Below, piece by piece: positions 37,389-46,412 of a stretch of DNA of 64,000 bases. The stretch covers positions 62,001-126,000 of the forward strand of contig NZ_CALSBP010000001.1 of NCBI RefSeq assembly GCF_943373825.1, written 5' to 3'. Position numbers and translations under genes: made by a program. Origin of the DNA: Aquimarina spinulae (GTDB lineage Bacteria; Bacteroidota; Bacteroidia; Flavobacteriales; Flavobacteriaceae). The notes beneath the pieces were generated by a model. That model saw only the letters and a program-made list of their open reading frames with translations. It searched no databases and was not told the origin of the DNA. Numbering within the stretch: position 1 is the first letter of the stretch; each line of letters begins with the position of its first letter.

Positions 37389-40300
37389 ATGAGAAATACT
37401 AAAATACAACAGTATATAATAATGCTTATTGTAATGATGAGCAGTACAATGATGTTCTCTCAATTAGGAGATTGTGGGATTACTTCCTACCGTGATGCCG
37501 ATGGAGATGGTTGGGGTGATTATAACAACACAACCTGTCAGCTTACTATTCCCAGTGGATATGTTTCTAAATACGGAGATATTAATGATAATAATCAATG
37601 GATTACCAATATCCCACCTAAGAACTTTTATAGAGATGCCGATGGCGATGGTTGGGGTAATCCCAATATAGTAACCTATCGTAGTGTACAGCCTTCTGGT
37701 TATGTGACCAATAATAGTGATCGTGATGACAGTACCAGTTTGATTACCAATATTGCACCTCGACATTTTTATAGAGATGGCGATGGCGATGGATATGGTC
37801 ATCCTGGTATAAGCACCTATCGCAGTGTACAACCCTCTGGATATGTAACCAATAGTAGTGATTGTAATGATGGCAGCAGTGCCATACACCCTAATACAGT
37901 ATGGTATAAGGATAGTGATGGTGATGGTTTTGCGATTGCAACAAAAAAGCAATGTAGCAGCCCCGGAGCAGGATATACCCTTAGTGTGCTTCCGGTTACC
38001 GATTGTCATGATGGCGATAGTAGTTTAAACCCCAATACGGTTTGGTATCCTGATGGTGATAGTGATGGCTGGGGAACGGCCTCTGATTTGGGAGCGGTAA
38101 AGAGACAATGTAGCCAACCAACCGGCTATACACAAAAGGTAGGAGATTGTAATGATAATAACATTAATATCCACCCCGAAACCGTTTGGTATAAGAATAG
38201 TGATGGTGATGGATTTGCCAGTACTTCTAAGGTACAATGCATCAATCCGGGAGCAGAGTATACCTATGAAGAATTACCTCTGGGAGATTGTGATGATAAT
38301 AATGCTGCTATTCATCCTAATACAGTTTGGTATAAGAATAGTGATGGGGATGGTTTCGCCAGTACCTCTAAGGTACAATGTAGTAATCCTGGAGCCGGTT
38401 ATAGCTTAACGGTAAAACCCCTGGGGGATTGTGATGATAGTAATGCTGCGATCCACCCCAATACGGTTTGGTATAAGAATAGTGATGGCGATGGTTTTGC
38501 CAGTACGACCAAAACCCAATGTGCTCACCCAGGTAGCGGCTATAGTTTAACGGTAAAACCCCTGGGAGATTGTGATGATGGTAGTGCTGCCATCCACCCT
38601 AATACGGTTTGGTATGCAGATACCGATGGAGATGGTTTTGGAGACCCTAATGTTTTAAAACAACAGTGTATTCAACCTGTGGGATATGTATTGAATAATA
38701 ATGATCAATGTCCAGAAAAATCAGGACCCCAACAAGGCTGTATTTTTATTCCTCACCAGCTTCATCTCTCTAATGAGAATTATGTATTTACCCGGGTGTA
38801 TCAAAAGCCCATGACCTCACCAGACCAGATACATTATAATAAAGATGTGATAGAGAGTGTCACCTATTTTGATGGATTGGGCAGAACAAAACAACAAATA
38901 GCGATCAAAGCTTCACCCGATGGTAAGGATATTGTAACTCACATCGGGTATGATGAGTATGGCAGGCAAGACAAACAATACCTGCCTTTTGAGTCGAATA
39001 CTAGCGTTGGCAGTTATAAAGATGTTGATATTGTTAACGATATTAACCAGTATTATGAAACTAAGTACGCCGATGATTTTATCGGAGTAGCAAAAGATCA
39101 TAAGGATTTTAATGCCTATTCAGAGAGTGTGTTTGAAGCTTCTCCTCTTAACAGAGTAGTAGAACAGGGAGCTCCGGGTAAGGATTGGAAGGCTAATAAA
39201 GATAGTGATACAGATCATACCATTAAATTTAATTGGGACACCAATATCGCAAATGAAGTGGTTACTTTTAAGGTAAATTTTGCCAATCCAGGTGATACAG
39301 AAACCCCAGCCTTAGTACAAGATGGTTTTTACCCTGCCAATCAGTTGTATGTTACCATTACCAAAGATGAGAACTGGACTGCGACAGATGGCAATAACCA
39401 TACGACCAAAGAGTACAAGGATAAACAAGGTAGAGTGATTTTAAAAAGAACGTTTGCTTCGACAGGCTCAGCAACCTCAGAGGCGCATGATACCTATTAT
39501 GTATACGATAGATTTGGGAATTTAACCTATGTAATCCCTCCTAAAGTAACTACAAATGACAGTGTATCAGAGAGTGAGTTATCTGAATTGTGCTATCAAT
39601 ACAAATATGATAATCGTAATAGGCTTATCGAGAAGAAGATCCCTGGTAAGGATTGGGAATATATTGTGTATAATAAACTAGACCAACCTATTCTTACTCA
39701 GGATGCCAGTTTAAGAAAAGAAATGACGGGTAAGGCCTGGGATCAATGGTTGTTTACTAAATACGATGGCTTTGGTAGAGTGTTGTATACAGGAACGGTT
39801 ATTAATGGGAGTAACAGAAAGGTTATTCAGAACAGAGTAAATGACGCTACAACCCCACAGTATGAGTCTAAACTAGCTTCTCCTATTACTATTGGGGGTA
39901 CAACTGTTTATTATTCTAAAGATGCATATCCAACAAGTATCTATAAGGTGTTTACCATCAACTATTATGATGGCTATGGGTTTGATATTGTAGGACTAAC
40001 CAATCCCGGTACCGTATATGGTGAGACTGTTCTTAACCATACAAAATCTCTACTTACAGGAAGCAAAGTACGGGTATTAGATACCAATGACTGGATTACT
40101 ACGGTTACCAGGTATGACAATAAAGCAAGGCCTATCTATGTAGCTAGTAAAAATGAATATCTCAACACTACTGATATTGTAGAAAGTGATCTTGATTTTA
40201 CGGGTAAAGTAAAACAAACCAAAACGATACATACCAAAGACAGTAATGCTGCCATTGTAACGATAGATACGTTTACGTATGATGACATGGGTAGGCTGTT

Positions 40301-42116
40301 GATACAAACCCAAAAAATCAATGATCAAGGGGTTGAAACTATTGTTGAAAATAGGTATGATAAATTAGGACAGTTAGAACGTAAGAAAACAGGAGGTGGA
40401 TTACAGGACGTAAACTACACTTACAATGTTAGAGGATGGCTTAAGAGCATTAATAACGATAGTTATAATGATAATGATCTATTTGATTTTACTCTTAATT
40501 ATAACACTCCTCAACACGGAGCAAAATCACAGTATAAGTACAACATAGCAGAAGCCGAGTGGAAAACAGCCAGTGATAATGTAGGGCGATGGTATGCGTA
40601 TGATTATGACGCATTTGAACGAATATTAAGCGCAACCAGTAATGATGGTAACTACAGTGTAAGTAATATTACCTACGATAAGATGGGGAATATCATGACT
40701 CTAAACCGCAGTGGTTGGCAAAATACATCGAGTTATCCTAATCTTGATGTACTGGGTTATACTTACGATAGTGGTAATAAATTATTGAGTGTTACTGATT
40801 CTGGAAATAAATCCTATGGTTTTAAAGATAGAAGTTTTACAGGTAATGATTATTCATATGATGCAAACGGAAATCTTATAGAAGACAAGAACAAAGGAAT
40901 TACTAGTGTTAGCTACAACCATTTTAACTTCCCTACACAAATAAACGTTACTAATCCCGATCATGATGGTAATTTACAGTATGTATACGATGCCAATGGT
41001 GTGAAGTTAAAAAAGATCGCTTTAGATAGAGGAACTACCAATATTTTAGAATACAATGGTAATTTTGTATATGAGAACGGTTCTTTGAAATCTATAGCAC
41101 ACCCAGAGGGGTATGTTGAGCAGGAAGATGATGGTTCATTTGCCTATGTATATGAGCATAGGGATATCTGGAAAAACACCAGAATCACTTATGCAGACAA
41201 TAATAAAGATGGTGTTATTACTGCTGCTGAAATACGCAGAGAGCAAAACTACTATCCATTTGGTATGACATGGCAAGGTGTTAATAGCACAATTAGAAAT
41301 GCTACAAATAATTTAAAGACTTATCAAGGACAAGAGTTAACCGAGGATTTAGGTTTAAATACTCATGAGTGGCGTTACCGTATGAGTGATCGTAGTATTG
41401 GTAGGTTTTGGCAGATTGATCCTTTATCAGAGGATTATATGTATAATGCTACATATGCTTTTCAGGAGAATAAAATGGGGATAGGCATTGAGTTAGAAGG
41501 TTTAGAAGTTGATACGTTTCCTGTTCCTGAACTAGATGAAGCTAAAGTATATTCAGAGATTAGTCATGAAGTAAAAGCAATTGCAGCTTATATTGCTAGA
41601 GGTTTTGATAAATTATTCTTTAGTGGTTCTGGAAAAGCTACTCAAAACGCTTATAAATCAGGAGATAAAAGTGGAACTATGCTGACCACAGTTAACACTA
41701 AATTAACTGCGGAAGTAGGGTTTAATTTAGAAAAATATATAAATGATATTCAAGAATCACCTGATGGAACTGCAATAATGTCTAATACGCCAATGGTAAT
41801 AGCTAAGTTTAAAAAAGAAGTTTATTTTGAAACTTCACTTAAGGGTTCTTTTAAAGCTACTCCAGTAGCAGACGTAACATTAGAGGGTAAAGAAAAGATT
41901 GATATATTTACTGGTAAAACTACTATTAAGGCAAGGGGAACTTTTGGAATAAAAGAAAATGGAATATTTGTTTCAGGATCAACATCTTCCGATAATTCTT
42001 CAAAAATGGAGGCTGGTTTAAGACTTAAAGTTAAAACCCCAAAATTGTTAAATGGCACTTCTTTTACTGGGGATTTAATATTTGGTGTTAGAGTTCCTAC
42101 AAGTGGAAAGAAATAA
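37389..42116 (+). CDS. Secreted RHS-repeat polymorphic toxin-like protein 2
   Basis: A 1575-residue exported protein, eight bases after protein 1. Order: signal peptide (1-25); about nine Asp-rich repeats (about 30-440) of the D-x-D-G-D-G thrombospondin type 3 kind, most with MopE-like DCxDxxxAIHPNT links, likely binding calcium; a DUF6443-like segment (about 455-600, YFDGLGRTKQQIAIKASPDG); YD/RHS repeats (about 650-1330); the RHS core end (YYPFGMTWQGVN, GRFWQIDPLSEDY, ending about 1373); and a roughly 200-residue C-terminus unlike the rest and more AT-rich. RHS proteins shield such a tip as toxin. No nuclease or deaminase motif was recognised in the tip. Confidence 0.85.
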   Translation: MRNTKIQQYIIMLIVMMSSTMMFSQLGDCGITSYRDADGDGWGDYNNTTCQLTIPSGYVSKYGDINDNNQWITNIPPKNFYRDADGDGWGNPNIVTYRSVQPSGYVTNNSDRDDSTSLITNIAPRHFYRDGDGDGYGHPGISTYRSVQPSGYVTNSSDCNDGSSAIHPNTVWYKDSDGDGFAIATKKQCSSPGAGYTLSVLPVTDCHDGDSSLNPNTVWYPDGDSDGWGTASDLGAVKRQCSQPTGYTQKVGDCNDNNINIHPETVWYKNSDGDGFASTSKVQCINPGAEYTYEELPLGDCDDNNAAIHPNTVWYKNSDGDGFASTSKVQCSNPGAGYSLTVKPLGDCDDSNAAIHPNTVWYKNSDGDGFASTTKTQCAHPGSGYSLTVKPLGDCDDGSAAIHPNTVWYADTDGDGFGDPNVLKQQCIQPVGYVLNNNDQCPEKSGPQQGCIFIPHQLHLSNENYVFTRVYQKPMTSPDQIHYNKDVIESVTYFDGLGRTKQQIAIKASPDGKDIVTHIGYDEYGRQDKQYLPFESNTSVGSYKDVDIVNDINQYYETKYADDFIGVAKDHKDFNAYSESVFEASPLNRVVEQGAPGKDWKANKDSDTDHTIKFNWDTNIANEVVTFKVNFANPGDTETPALVQDGFYPANQLYVTITKDENWTATDGNNHTTKEYKDKQGRVILKRTFASTGSATSEAHDTYYVYDRFGNLTYVIPPKVTTNDSVSESELSELCYQYKYDNRNRLIEKKIPGKDWEYIVYNKLDQPILTQDASLRKEMTGKAWDQWLFTKYDGFGRVLYTGTVINGSNRKVIQNRVNDATTPQYESKLASPITIGGTTVYYSKDAYPTSIYKVFTINYYDGYGFDIVGLTNPGTVYGETVLNHTKSLLTGSKVRVLDTNDWITTVTRYDNKARPIYVASKNEYLNTTDIVESDLDFTGKVKQTKTIHTKDSNAAIVTIDTFTYDDMGRLLIQTQKINDQGVETIVENRYDKLGQLERKKTGGGLQDVNYTYNVRGWLKSINNDSYNDNDLFDFTLNYNTPQHGAKSQYKYNIAEAEWKTASDNVGRWYAYDYDAFERILSATSNDGNYSVSNITYDKMGNIMTLNRSGWQNTSSYPNLDVLGYTYDSGNKLLSVTDSGNKSYGFKDRSFTGNDYSYDANGNLIEDKNKGITSVSYNHFNFPTQINVTNPDHDGNLQYVYDANGVKLKKIALDRGTTNILEYNGNFVYENGSLKSIAHPEGYVEQEDDGSFAYVYEHRDIWKNTRITYADNNKDGVITAAEIRREQNYYPFGMTWQGVNSTIRNATNNLKTYQGQELTEDLGLNTHEWRYRMSDRSIGRFWQIDPLSEDYMYNATYAFQENKMGIGIELEGLEVDTFPVPELDEAKVYSEISHEVKAIAAYIARGFDKLFFSGSGKATQNAYKSGDKSGTMLTTVNTKLTAEVGFNLEKYINDIQESPDGTAIMSNTPMVIAKFKKEVYFETSLKGSFKATPVADVTLEGKEKIDIFTGKTTIKARGTFGIKENGIFVSGSTSSDNSSKMEAGLRLKVKTPKLLNGTSFTGDLIFGVRVPTSGKK

Positions 42117-42189
42117 GTGTTTTTTTAGAAAAATATAACATATTATGCTTTAATATGTTATATTTTTGAATTTTATAGAATAGTTTAAT

Positions 42190-42879
42190 ATGGCTAATTA
42201 CAATAAATATACTGATCAAGAACTTTTGGGTATTCTTGGAAAATATAATTCACTAACTTTTATAGCAAAGACTGAATTGAAAAAAGAATTAGTAAAACGT
42301 AATATTTTTAAGGATACTAAAGATTTCAAGCAGCTGGAACAATTAATTAATCAGGAAATAGAAGAAATAAAAACACTTAGGTTTTTAAGCGATATTGGTT
42401 TTAAAATAAGCTGGTTTAATAAAGGTCAATCTTTTGAAGTTACCAGATCAGCAAAAGCAACTCTAATAGATTTAGTTTCTATTTTTTTAGGAATTATTTT
42501 TTCTGTAATGGGTATAGTTGGGTTATCCTCAATAATGAGTTATATGTCTTCTGATGTTACTTTTACTATTGCAGGATTTATTTTTAATGCCGTACTTTTA
42601 AGTATAGGTTTTTTCGGTTTTAGGATATTGTATAATGGTACAGATCGCTTAATAAAATATAAAGATTTTAAGTTTATTGTAAACCAAGGTGATATGATAT
42701 TGAGAAAGCGATTTGATTTTAAGATAGAAGAAATAGAAAAGGAAATATCTTCTTTAAGTATTAAAAAAGATGGTAATCAAATATCTCTTATGAGTGAAGA
42801 TATAGAAATTATTAATGTTACCTCTCCTAGTTATAGAGCAAAGATGACCTTGGAGGAAATAATCAGTCGTACTAGATGA
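42190..42879 (+). CDS. Two-helix membrane protein, candidate immunity protein
   Basis: A 229-residue protein. A soluble N-terminal segment (1-90) precedes two hydrophobic helices at about 92-113 and 124-146, then a soluble C-terminal domain. Gene composition is strongly AT-rich (a 60-base sample at 42241 has 13 G/C), against 36 of 60 in a sample of RHS gene 1. Position directly after a variable RHS C-terminus is where immunity genes lie in polymorphic toxin loci; a membrane protein would suit a membrane-acting or periplasmic toxin. Role is inferred from position alone. Confidence 0.55.
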   Translation: MANYNKYTDQELLGILGKYNSLTFIAKTELKKELVKRNIFKDTKDFKQLEQLINQEIEEIKTLRFLSDIGFKISWFNKGQSFEVTRSAKATLIDLVSIFLGIIFSVMGIVGLSSIMSYMSSDVTFTIAGFIFNAVLLSIGFFGFRILYNGTDRLIKYKDFKFIVNQGDMILRKRFDFKIEEIEKEISSLSIKKDGNQISLMSEDIEIINVTSPSYRAKMTLEEIISRTR

Positions 42880-43115
42880 AATATAATTATAGATATTAAG
42901 AAACAAGGTAATTGAGTCAAATAGCTGTTCAAAAAATACTGTATTTTATGATCAATTGCCAGTGTTAAATTAAATATAACAACGAGGCTGCCTAAATATT
43001 TTTTTGCAGCCCCCTGCTGCTCCTAGCGTGTAATTGATCGCTCCCGCTATGCCCTCCGCTCCCGCTATGTCTCTTGGCTAGTGGCGTCAAAGATTGGTAG
43101 GTAAGAGTAATAAAT

Positions 43116-43152
43116 AAAAGTCACAATTGATAAAAAGATTGTGACTTTTTTA
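43116..43152 (+). terminator. Intrinsic terminator of the RHS locus
   Basis: AAAAGTCACAAT (43116-43127) pairs with ATTGTGACTTTT (43138-43149), then T-run. Confidence 0.85.
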
Positions 43153-43403
43153 CTTGAAATCTCTTATGCCAGTATCAAAAAATGAAACTCTAATATTGTA
43201 TTTTGGTCAGATAAACAAGAATTATAATATTTCATAATACATCTGGTTATATGTGGTTAGTTTTGCTATGGTGTATTGTAAATATAGTAGTGTAAAAAAA
43301 TATTAGGATTAAAATATAGATGTAAATCTATTTTAGGATTAAATATAAATATGTAAACTTTTTTTAGGACGAGACAAGATGTAAAAAACACTGTTTTACT
43401 GAT

Positions 43404-43428
43404 AAAAAAACCAAGACTCATGCCTTGG
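43404..43428 (-). terminator. Terminator of the lipoprotein operon
   Basis: On the minus strand CCAAG and CTTGG form a short stem around GCATGAGT, followed by seven T. It lies about 60 bases beyond the last lipoprotein gene. Confidence 0.5.
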
Positions 43429-43486
43429 CTCTTTATATAGGTAATGGGGTAAGTCATAATACGCTGCTACTTGATAATAGCAGTTC

Positions 43487-43993
43487 TTATTTGCCAAAGT
43501 GTTTCATCACAGCATAGTAATCATTGATATCAACTCCTTCTGCTTTTAATTTGGATAGGATATCATCCTGCTTACCGTTTATGTTTGTTGATGCTATGAT
43601 TACTATCCTTAGTTCTTCAAGTTGCCCGGCAGTAACAGAAAATGTGGTAGTTTCATTTTGTATAAAAAAATTCATAGAGTAGTTTCTCAACGATATAAAG
43701 GTTCTGATATCTATCCCTAATGGGGTTTTAGTAGTTGGTATAGGGTATAAATTAGTACTTCCGTTAAATTTTAGATATCCCAAAATCGCATCATTATCAA
43801 GTACTACCTGTGATAATTCTGGTATAGATTGGTCATGAAATGTTCCCGATACTGTAGAAAGATCATATGTAAAAGATCGAAGTGGACCAACGGGCCCAAT
43901 CGCGCCATCTTCTCCATTGCAACAGCAGCTATATGTAAAAAGAATAGTAAACACTAAAAGAATTGACTTTAGTTTTGATTTTTTTGTTTTCAT
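43487..43993 (-). CDS. Lipoprotein with short collagen-like motif
   Basis: A 168-residue protein with a lysine-rich signal and lipobox SCCC (lipid Cys23-25). Right after it is a short G-x-y run, GEDGAIGPVGP, then a beta-rich domain of about 120 residues and a helical tail. No named family recognised; resembles small bacteroidal lipoproteins with truncated collagen-like stalks. It is the fourth and last gene of the minus-strand run starting at 47720. Confidence 0.65.
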   Translation of the reverse strand: MKTKKSKLKSILLVFTILFTYSCCCNGEDGAIGPVGPLRSFTYDLSTVSGTFHDQSIPELSQVVLDNDAILGYLKFNGSTNLYPIPTTKTPLGIDIRTFISLRNYSMNFFIQNETTTFSVTAGQLEELRIVIIASTNINGKQDDILSKLKAEGVDINDYYAVMKHFGK

Positions 43994-44021
43994 GATGTAA
44001 AGTTTTAGTGATTTCTATATT

Positions 44022-45068
44022 CTATAATGTCAAGTTAGATTTTAGCAAATAAAAAGCATTGTCTTCTCCCTGGGTATTAAGCCAGAAGTTAGTACCGTCA
44101 AAAGCAACTCCTTTCATAGAATATCCTGATATTTTGTAGGTTTCGATAGCTTTAAACTCTGGAGTGATTTGACATTTATATAGGTACTGCCCATCTGCGA
44201 TATACAAATATCCACCTTGAAAATCAAGGCCATTAACCGGGTTGAATCTTAAATCAATTTGCTGAAGTATTTCTCCCGGGTTTAACGATCCATTAGACTT
44301 ATAGCGACTTATATAGTCATTATTATCGGTGGCAACCCATATGTAACCAGGCTTTTCTGATGCTAATCCTGTTATAGAACCTCCTATATCTATAGAGGTA
44401 TAGAATGTTTCTCCGGTACTGTAAAACGACGCCCGAAAAGTGTTTGCTTCGGTACCAGCCTGAAAAAGAAGTGGATTGGTATCAGACTTTTCGATTTCTA
44501 CGACTTTGGGGGCAAGCGTGGTTGCCATTGTAGAGGTTATAGCTAGTGTTTCTGGATTGATTTTTAAAATACTGCTATCTTCTTCGCTATATCCTAAAAT
44601 CGAGGTTCCATCAAAAGTGATATCAATATCTTTAAAAGGTACTGCTGCATTTTGCAAAATAGTTAATGGCTTCACCCAATTATCCAGATTTAGATCAATG
44701 TCTAATCTCTTAAAGGTTGCAGTATTACCACGGAGCGTAATTTTAAGTTCGTTTTGATCTAAAACATATCCAAATTCTGAGATTTCGGTGGGAGTTAAAA
44801 AATTGATGCTATTTTCATTTATTGTAACATCGAATTGTTCGATACCTTTGAAACCTAACTCATTTTCGAATAGCATAGTTAATACCCCGTTTTCTTTATC
44901 AATTGTTATAAATTTTATGGATCCATCCAAAATGATTCCATTGGTATGTTCCCATGATCCATCGATTATTTTTGTTTCTGGTACCATGGTGTTTGCATTA
45001 TCATCATTGTTACATCGTATACACATACTCGCAACAAGGATGATTACAATGATCTGTATTGTTTTCAT
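44022..45068 (-). CDS. Surface lipoprotein with propeller-like C-terminal half
   Basis: About 348 residues. The start at 45068 (MKTIQIIVIILVASMCIRC) gives a lipoprotein signal with lipid Cys19 and an acidic NNDDN after it; the upstream frame to 45140 overlaps the neighbouring gene and is rejected. Residues about 30-120 look like a lipocalin-like sheet; about 135-340 have weak repeats (DITFDGTSILGY, GYIWVATDNNDYI, GYLYIADGQYL) suggesting a beta-propeller. It is read with two NHL lipoproteins upstream. Confidence 0.7.
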   Translation of the reverse strand: MKTIQIIVIILVASMCIRCNNDDNANTMVPETKIIDGSWEHTNGIILDGSIKFITIDKENGVLTMLFENELGFKGIEQFDVTINENSINFLTPTEISEFGYVLDQNELKITLRGNTATFKRLDIDLNLDNWVKPLTILQNAAVPFKDIDITFDGTSILGYSEEDSSILKINPETLAITSTMATTLAPKVVEIEKSDTNPLLFQAGTEANTFRASFYSTGETFYTSIDIGGSITGLASEKPGYIWVATDNNDYISRYKSNGSLNPGEILQQIDLRFNPVNGLDFQGGYLYIADGQYLYKCQITPEFKAIETYKISGYSMKGVAFDGTNFWLNTQGEDNAFYLLKSNLTL

Positions 45069-45090
45069 TGTTTTGATGTTAAGTGAGTAT

Positions 45091-46401
45091 TCATTCTTGC
45101 GTGATTTTTCGAATTTTATCATTGCTGGAATCGGAAACATAAAGATGATTATCGGTATCTATTGTAACATCAAATGGAGAATTAAACTGAGCGGATACTG
45201 CTGTGCCATCTGCAAAACCAGAGGTACTTCCTACCAGAGTAGTAACTACTCCTTGCGGTGTGATTTTTCTTATCTTGTCATTCCCATTATCAGCAACATA
45301 GATAACTCCAGCTGTATCGACGATAATGCCTGTAGGGGAGTTAAATTGGGCTGCAGTGCCATTGCCATCAGCAAAACCAGAGGTGTTTCCTGCGAAAGTG
45401 CTCACTACTCCTTGAGGCGTGATTTTTCGTACTTTATTATTACCCCGTTCTACTATATATAAGGTGTCATTCTTATCTATTGCAATACCTGTAGGGAAAT
45501 TAAATTGAGCCATACCACCAGTTCCATCTGCATAACCTGTAGTACTACCTGCTATGGTACTTACTACTCCTTGTGGTGTAATTTTTCTTATTTTATCGTT
45601 CCCAGAATCAGCAACAAATATATTTCCTAGAGTATCTGTTACAAGCCCATGAGGAAAATTGAACTGAGCCATAGTACCAGTTCCATCGGCAAAACCAGGA
45701 GCACTTCCTGCGATAGTACTTACTATTCCTTGAGGCGTGATTTTTCTTATTGCGTGGTTCCAGGTATCGGCCACATATAGATTGCCTTCTGTATCTATTG
45801 CAATACCCGTAGGGAAATTAAACTGAGCCATACTACCGGTTCCATCTGCATTGCCTCGAGTATTACCAGCTAGGGTACTTACTACTCCTTGAGCTGTGAT
45901 CTTTCTAATTTTATGGTTCTGTATGTCTACAACATATAGATTGCCATCTGCATCTACTGTAATACCAGTAGGGTTATTAAATTGGGCCACGGTACCAGCT
46001 CCATCTGTATAACCTTGAGTACTACCTGCTATAGTGCTTACATCTACTTCGGTAACAGTATAGGTAAATTCTGGGCCGGTAAGTGTTGTGCCATTTATAG
46101 ATAGGGTTACCAGACCTGTAAATGCTCTGGCAGGTACAATTGCCCTAATTTGGTTATTATTTACTGATTGTGTAGTACCTTCTTTTTCATTAAAAAATAC
46201 TTGTACCTTGCTAATATCTTCACCAAAATTATTGCCGTTGATAGTTACAATAGTAGTTTTTGGGCCACTGATGGGGTTTATACTACTTAGAGTTGCTACT
46301 GGTGGTGGTGATACTACTGGTGTATTGCCATTATCATCACTACTACAACTTGCTAGCACTAGTATTAGCAATAGAACTATACTGTTTTTTATTGTTTTCA
46401 T
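45091..46401 (-). CDS. IPT/TIG plus six-repeat NHL lipoprotein B
   Basis: 436 residues: signal with lipid Cys19 (LASCSSDDNGN, acidic surface-export-type tail), an IPT/TIG domain (about 40-118, INPISGPKTTIVTINGNNFG), then six NHL repeats of about 53 residues. Each repeat reads VSTIAGST-G-ADG-G---AQFN-PTGI-ID---NLYVAD--N-KIRKITPQG. Six repeats fit a six-bladed propeller, usually a protein- or glycan-binding scaffold. It is a tandem paralogue of the next gene, 11 bases away. Confidence 0.88.
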   Translation of the reverse strand: MKTIKNSIVLLLILVLASCSSDDNGNTPVVSPPPVATLSSINPISGPKTTIVTINGNNFGEDISKVQVFFNEKEGTTQSVNNNQIRAIVPARAFTGLVTLSINGTTLTGPEFTYTVTEVDVSTIAGSTQGYTDGAGTVAQFNNPTGITVDADGNLYVVDIQNHKIRKITAQGVVSTLAGNTRGNADGTGSMAQFNFPTGIAIDTEGNLYVADTWNHAIRKITPQGIVSTIAGSAPGFADGTGTMAQFNFPHGLVTDTLGNIFVADSGNDKIRKITPQGVVSTIAGSTTGYADGTGGMAQFNFPTGIAIDKNDTLYIVERGNNKVRKITPQGVVSTFAGNTSGFADGNGTAAQFNSPTGIIVDTAGVIYVADNGNDKIRKITPQGVVTTLVGSTSGFADGTAVSAQFNSPFDVTIDTDNHLYVSDSSNDKIRKITQE

Positions 46402-46412
46402 GTGTTCTTACT

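Larger units (their letters stand above)
42880..43486. other. Non-coding mosaic after the RHS locus
   Basis: About 600 bases. It holds a GGCTGC/GCAGCC hairpin (42986-43011), a GC-rich patch in which GCTCCCGCTATG occurs twice 18 bases apart (43040 and 43058), a clear terminator (43116-43152), a stretch of degenerate TTTAGGA(T/C) repeats (about 43299-43375), and a minus-strand terminator. The GC-rich patch looks like a scrap of older RHS-associated sequence. Confidence 0.5.

Noticed and set aside
37464..38009. A 181-codon open frame on the minus strand, Ile/Thr-rich
   Set aside because: It is the antisense shadow of the DxDGDG repeats of the RHS protein; its low-complexity repeat composition follows from the plus-strand repeats.
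45069..45140. Longer start for the 44022 lipoprotein gene
   Set aside because: It overlaps the neighbouring NHL gene and places 24 non-signal residues before a good lipoprotein signal at 45068.
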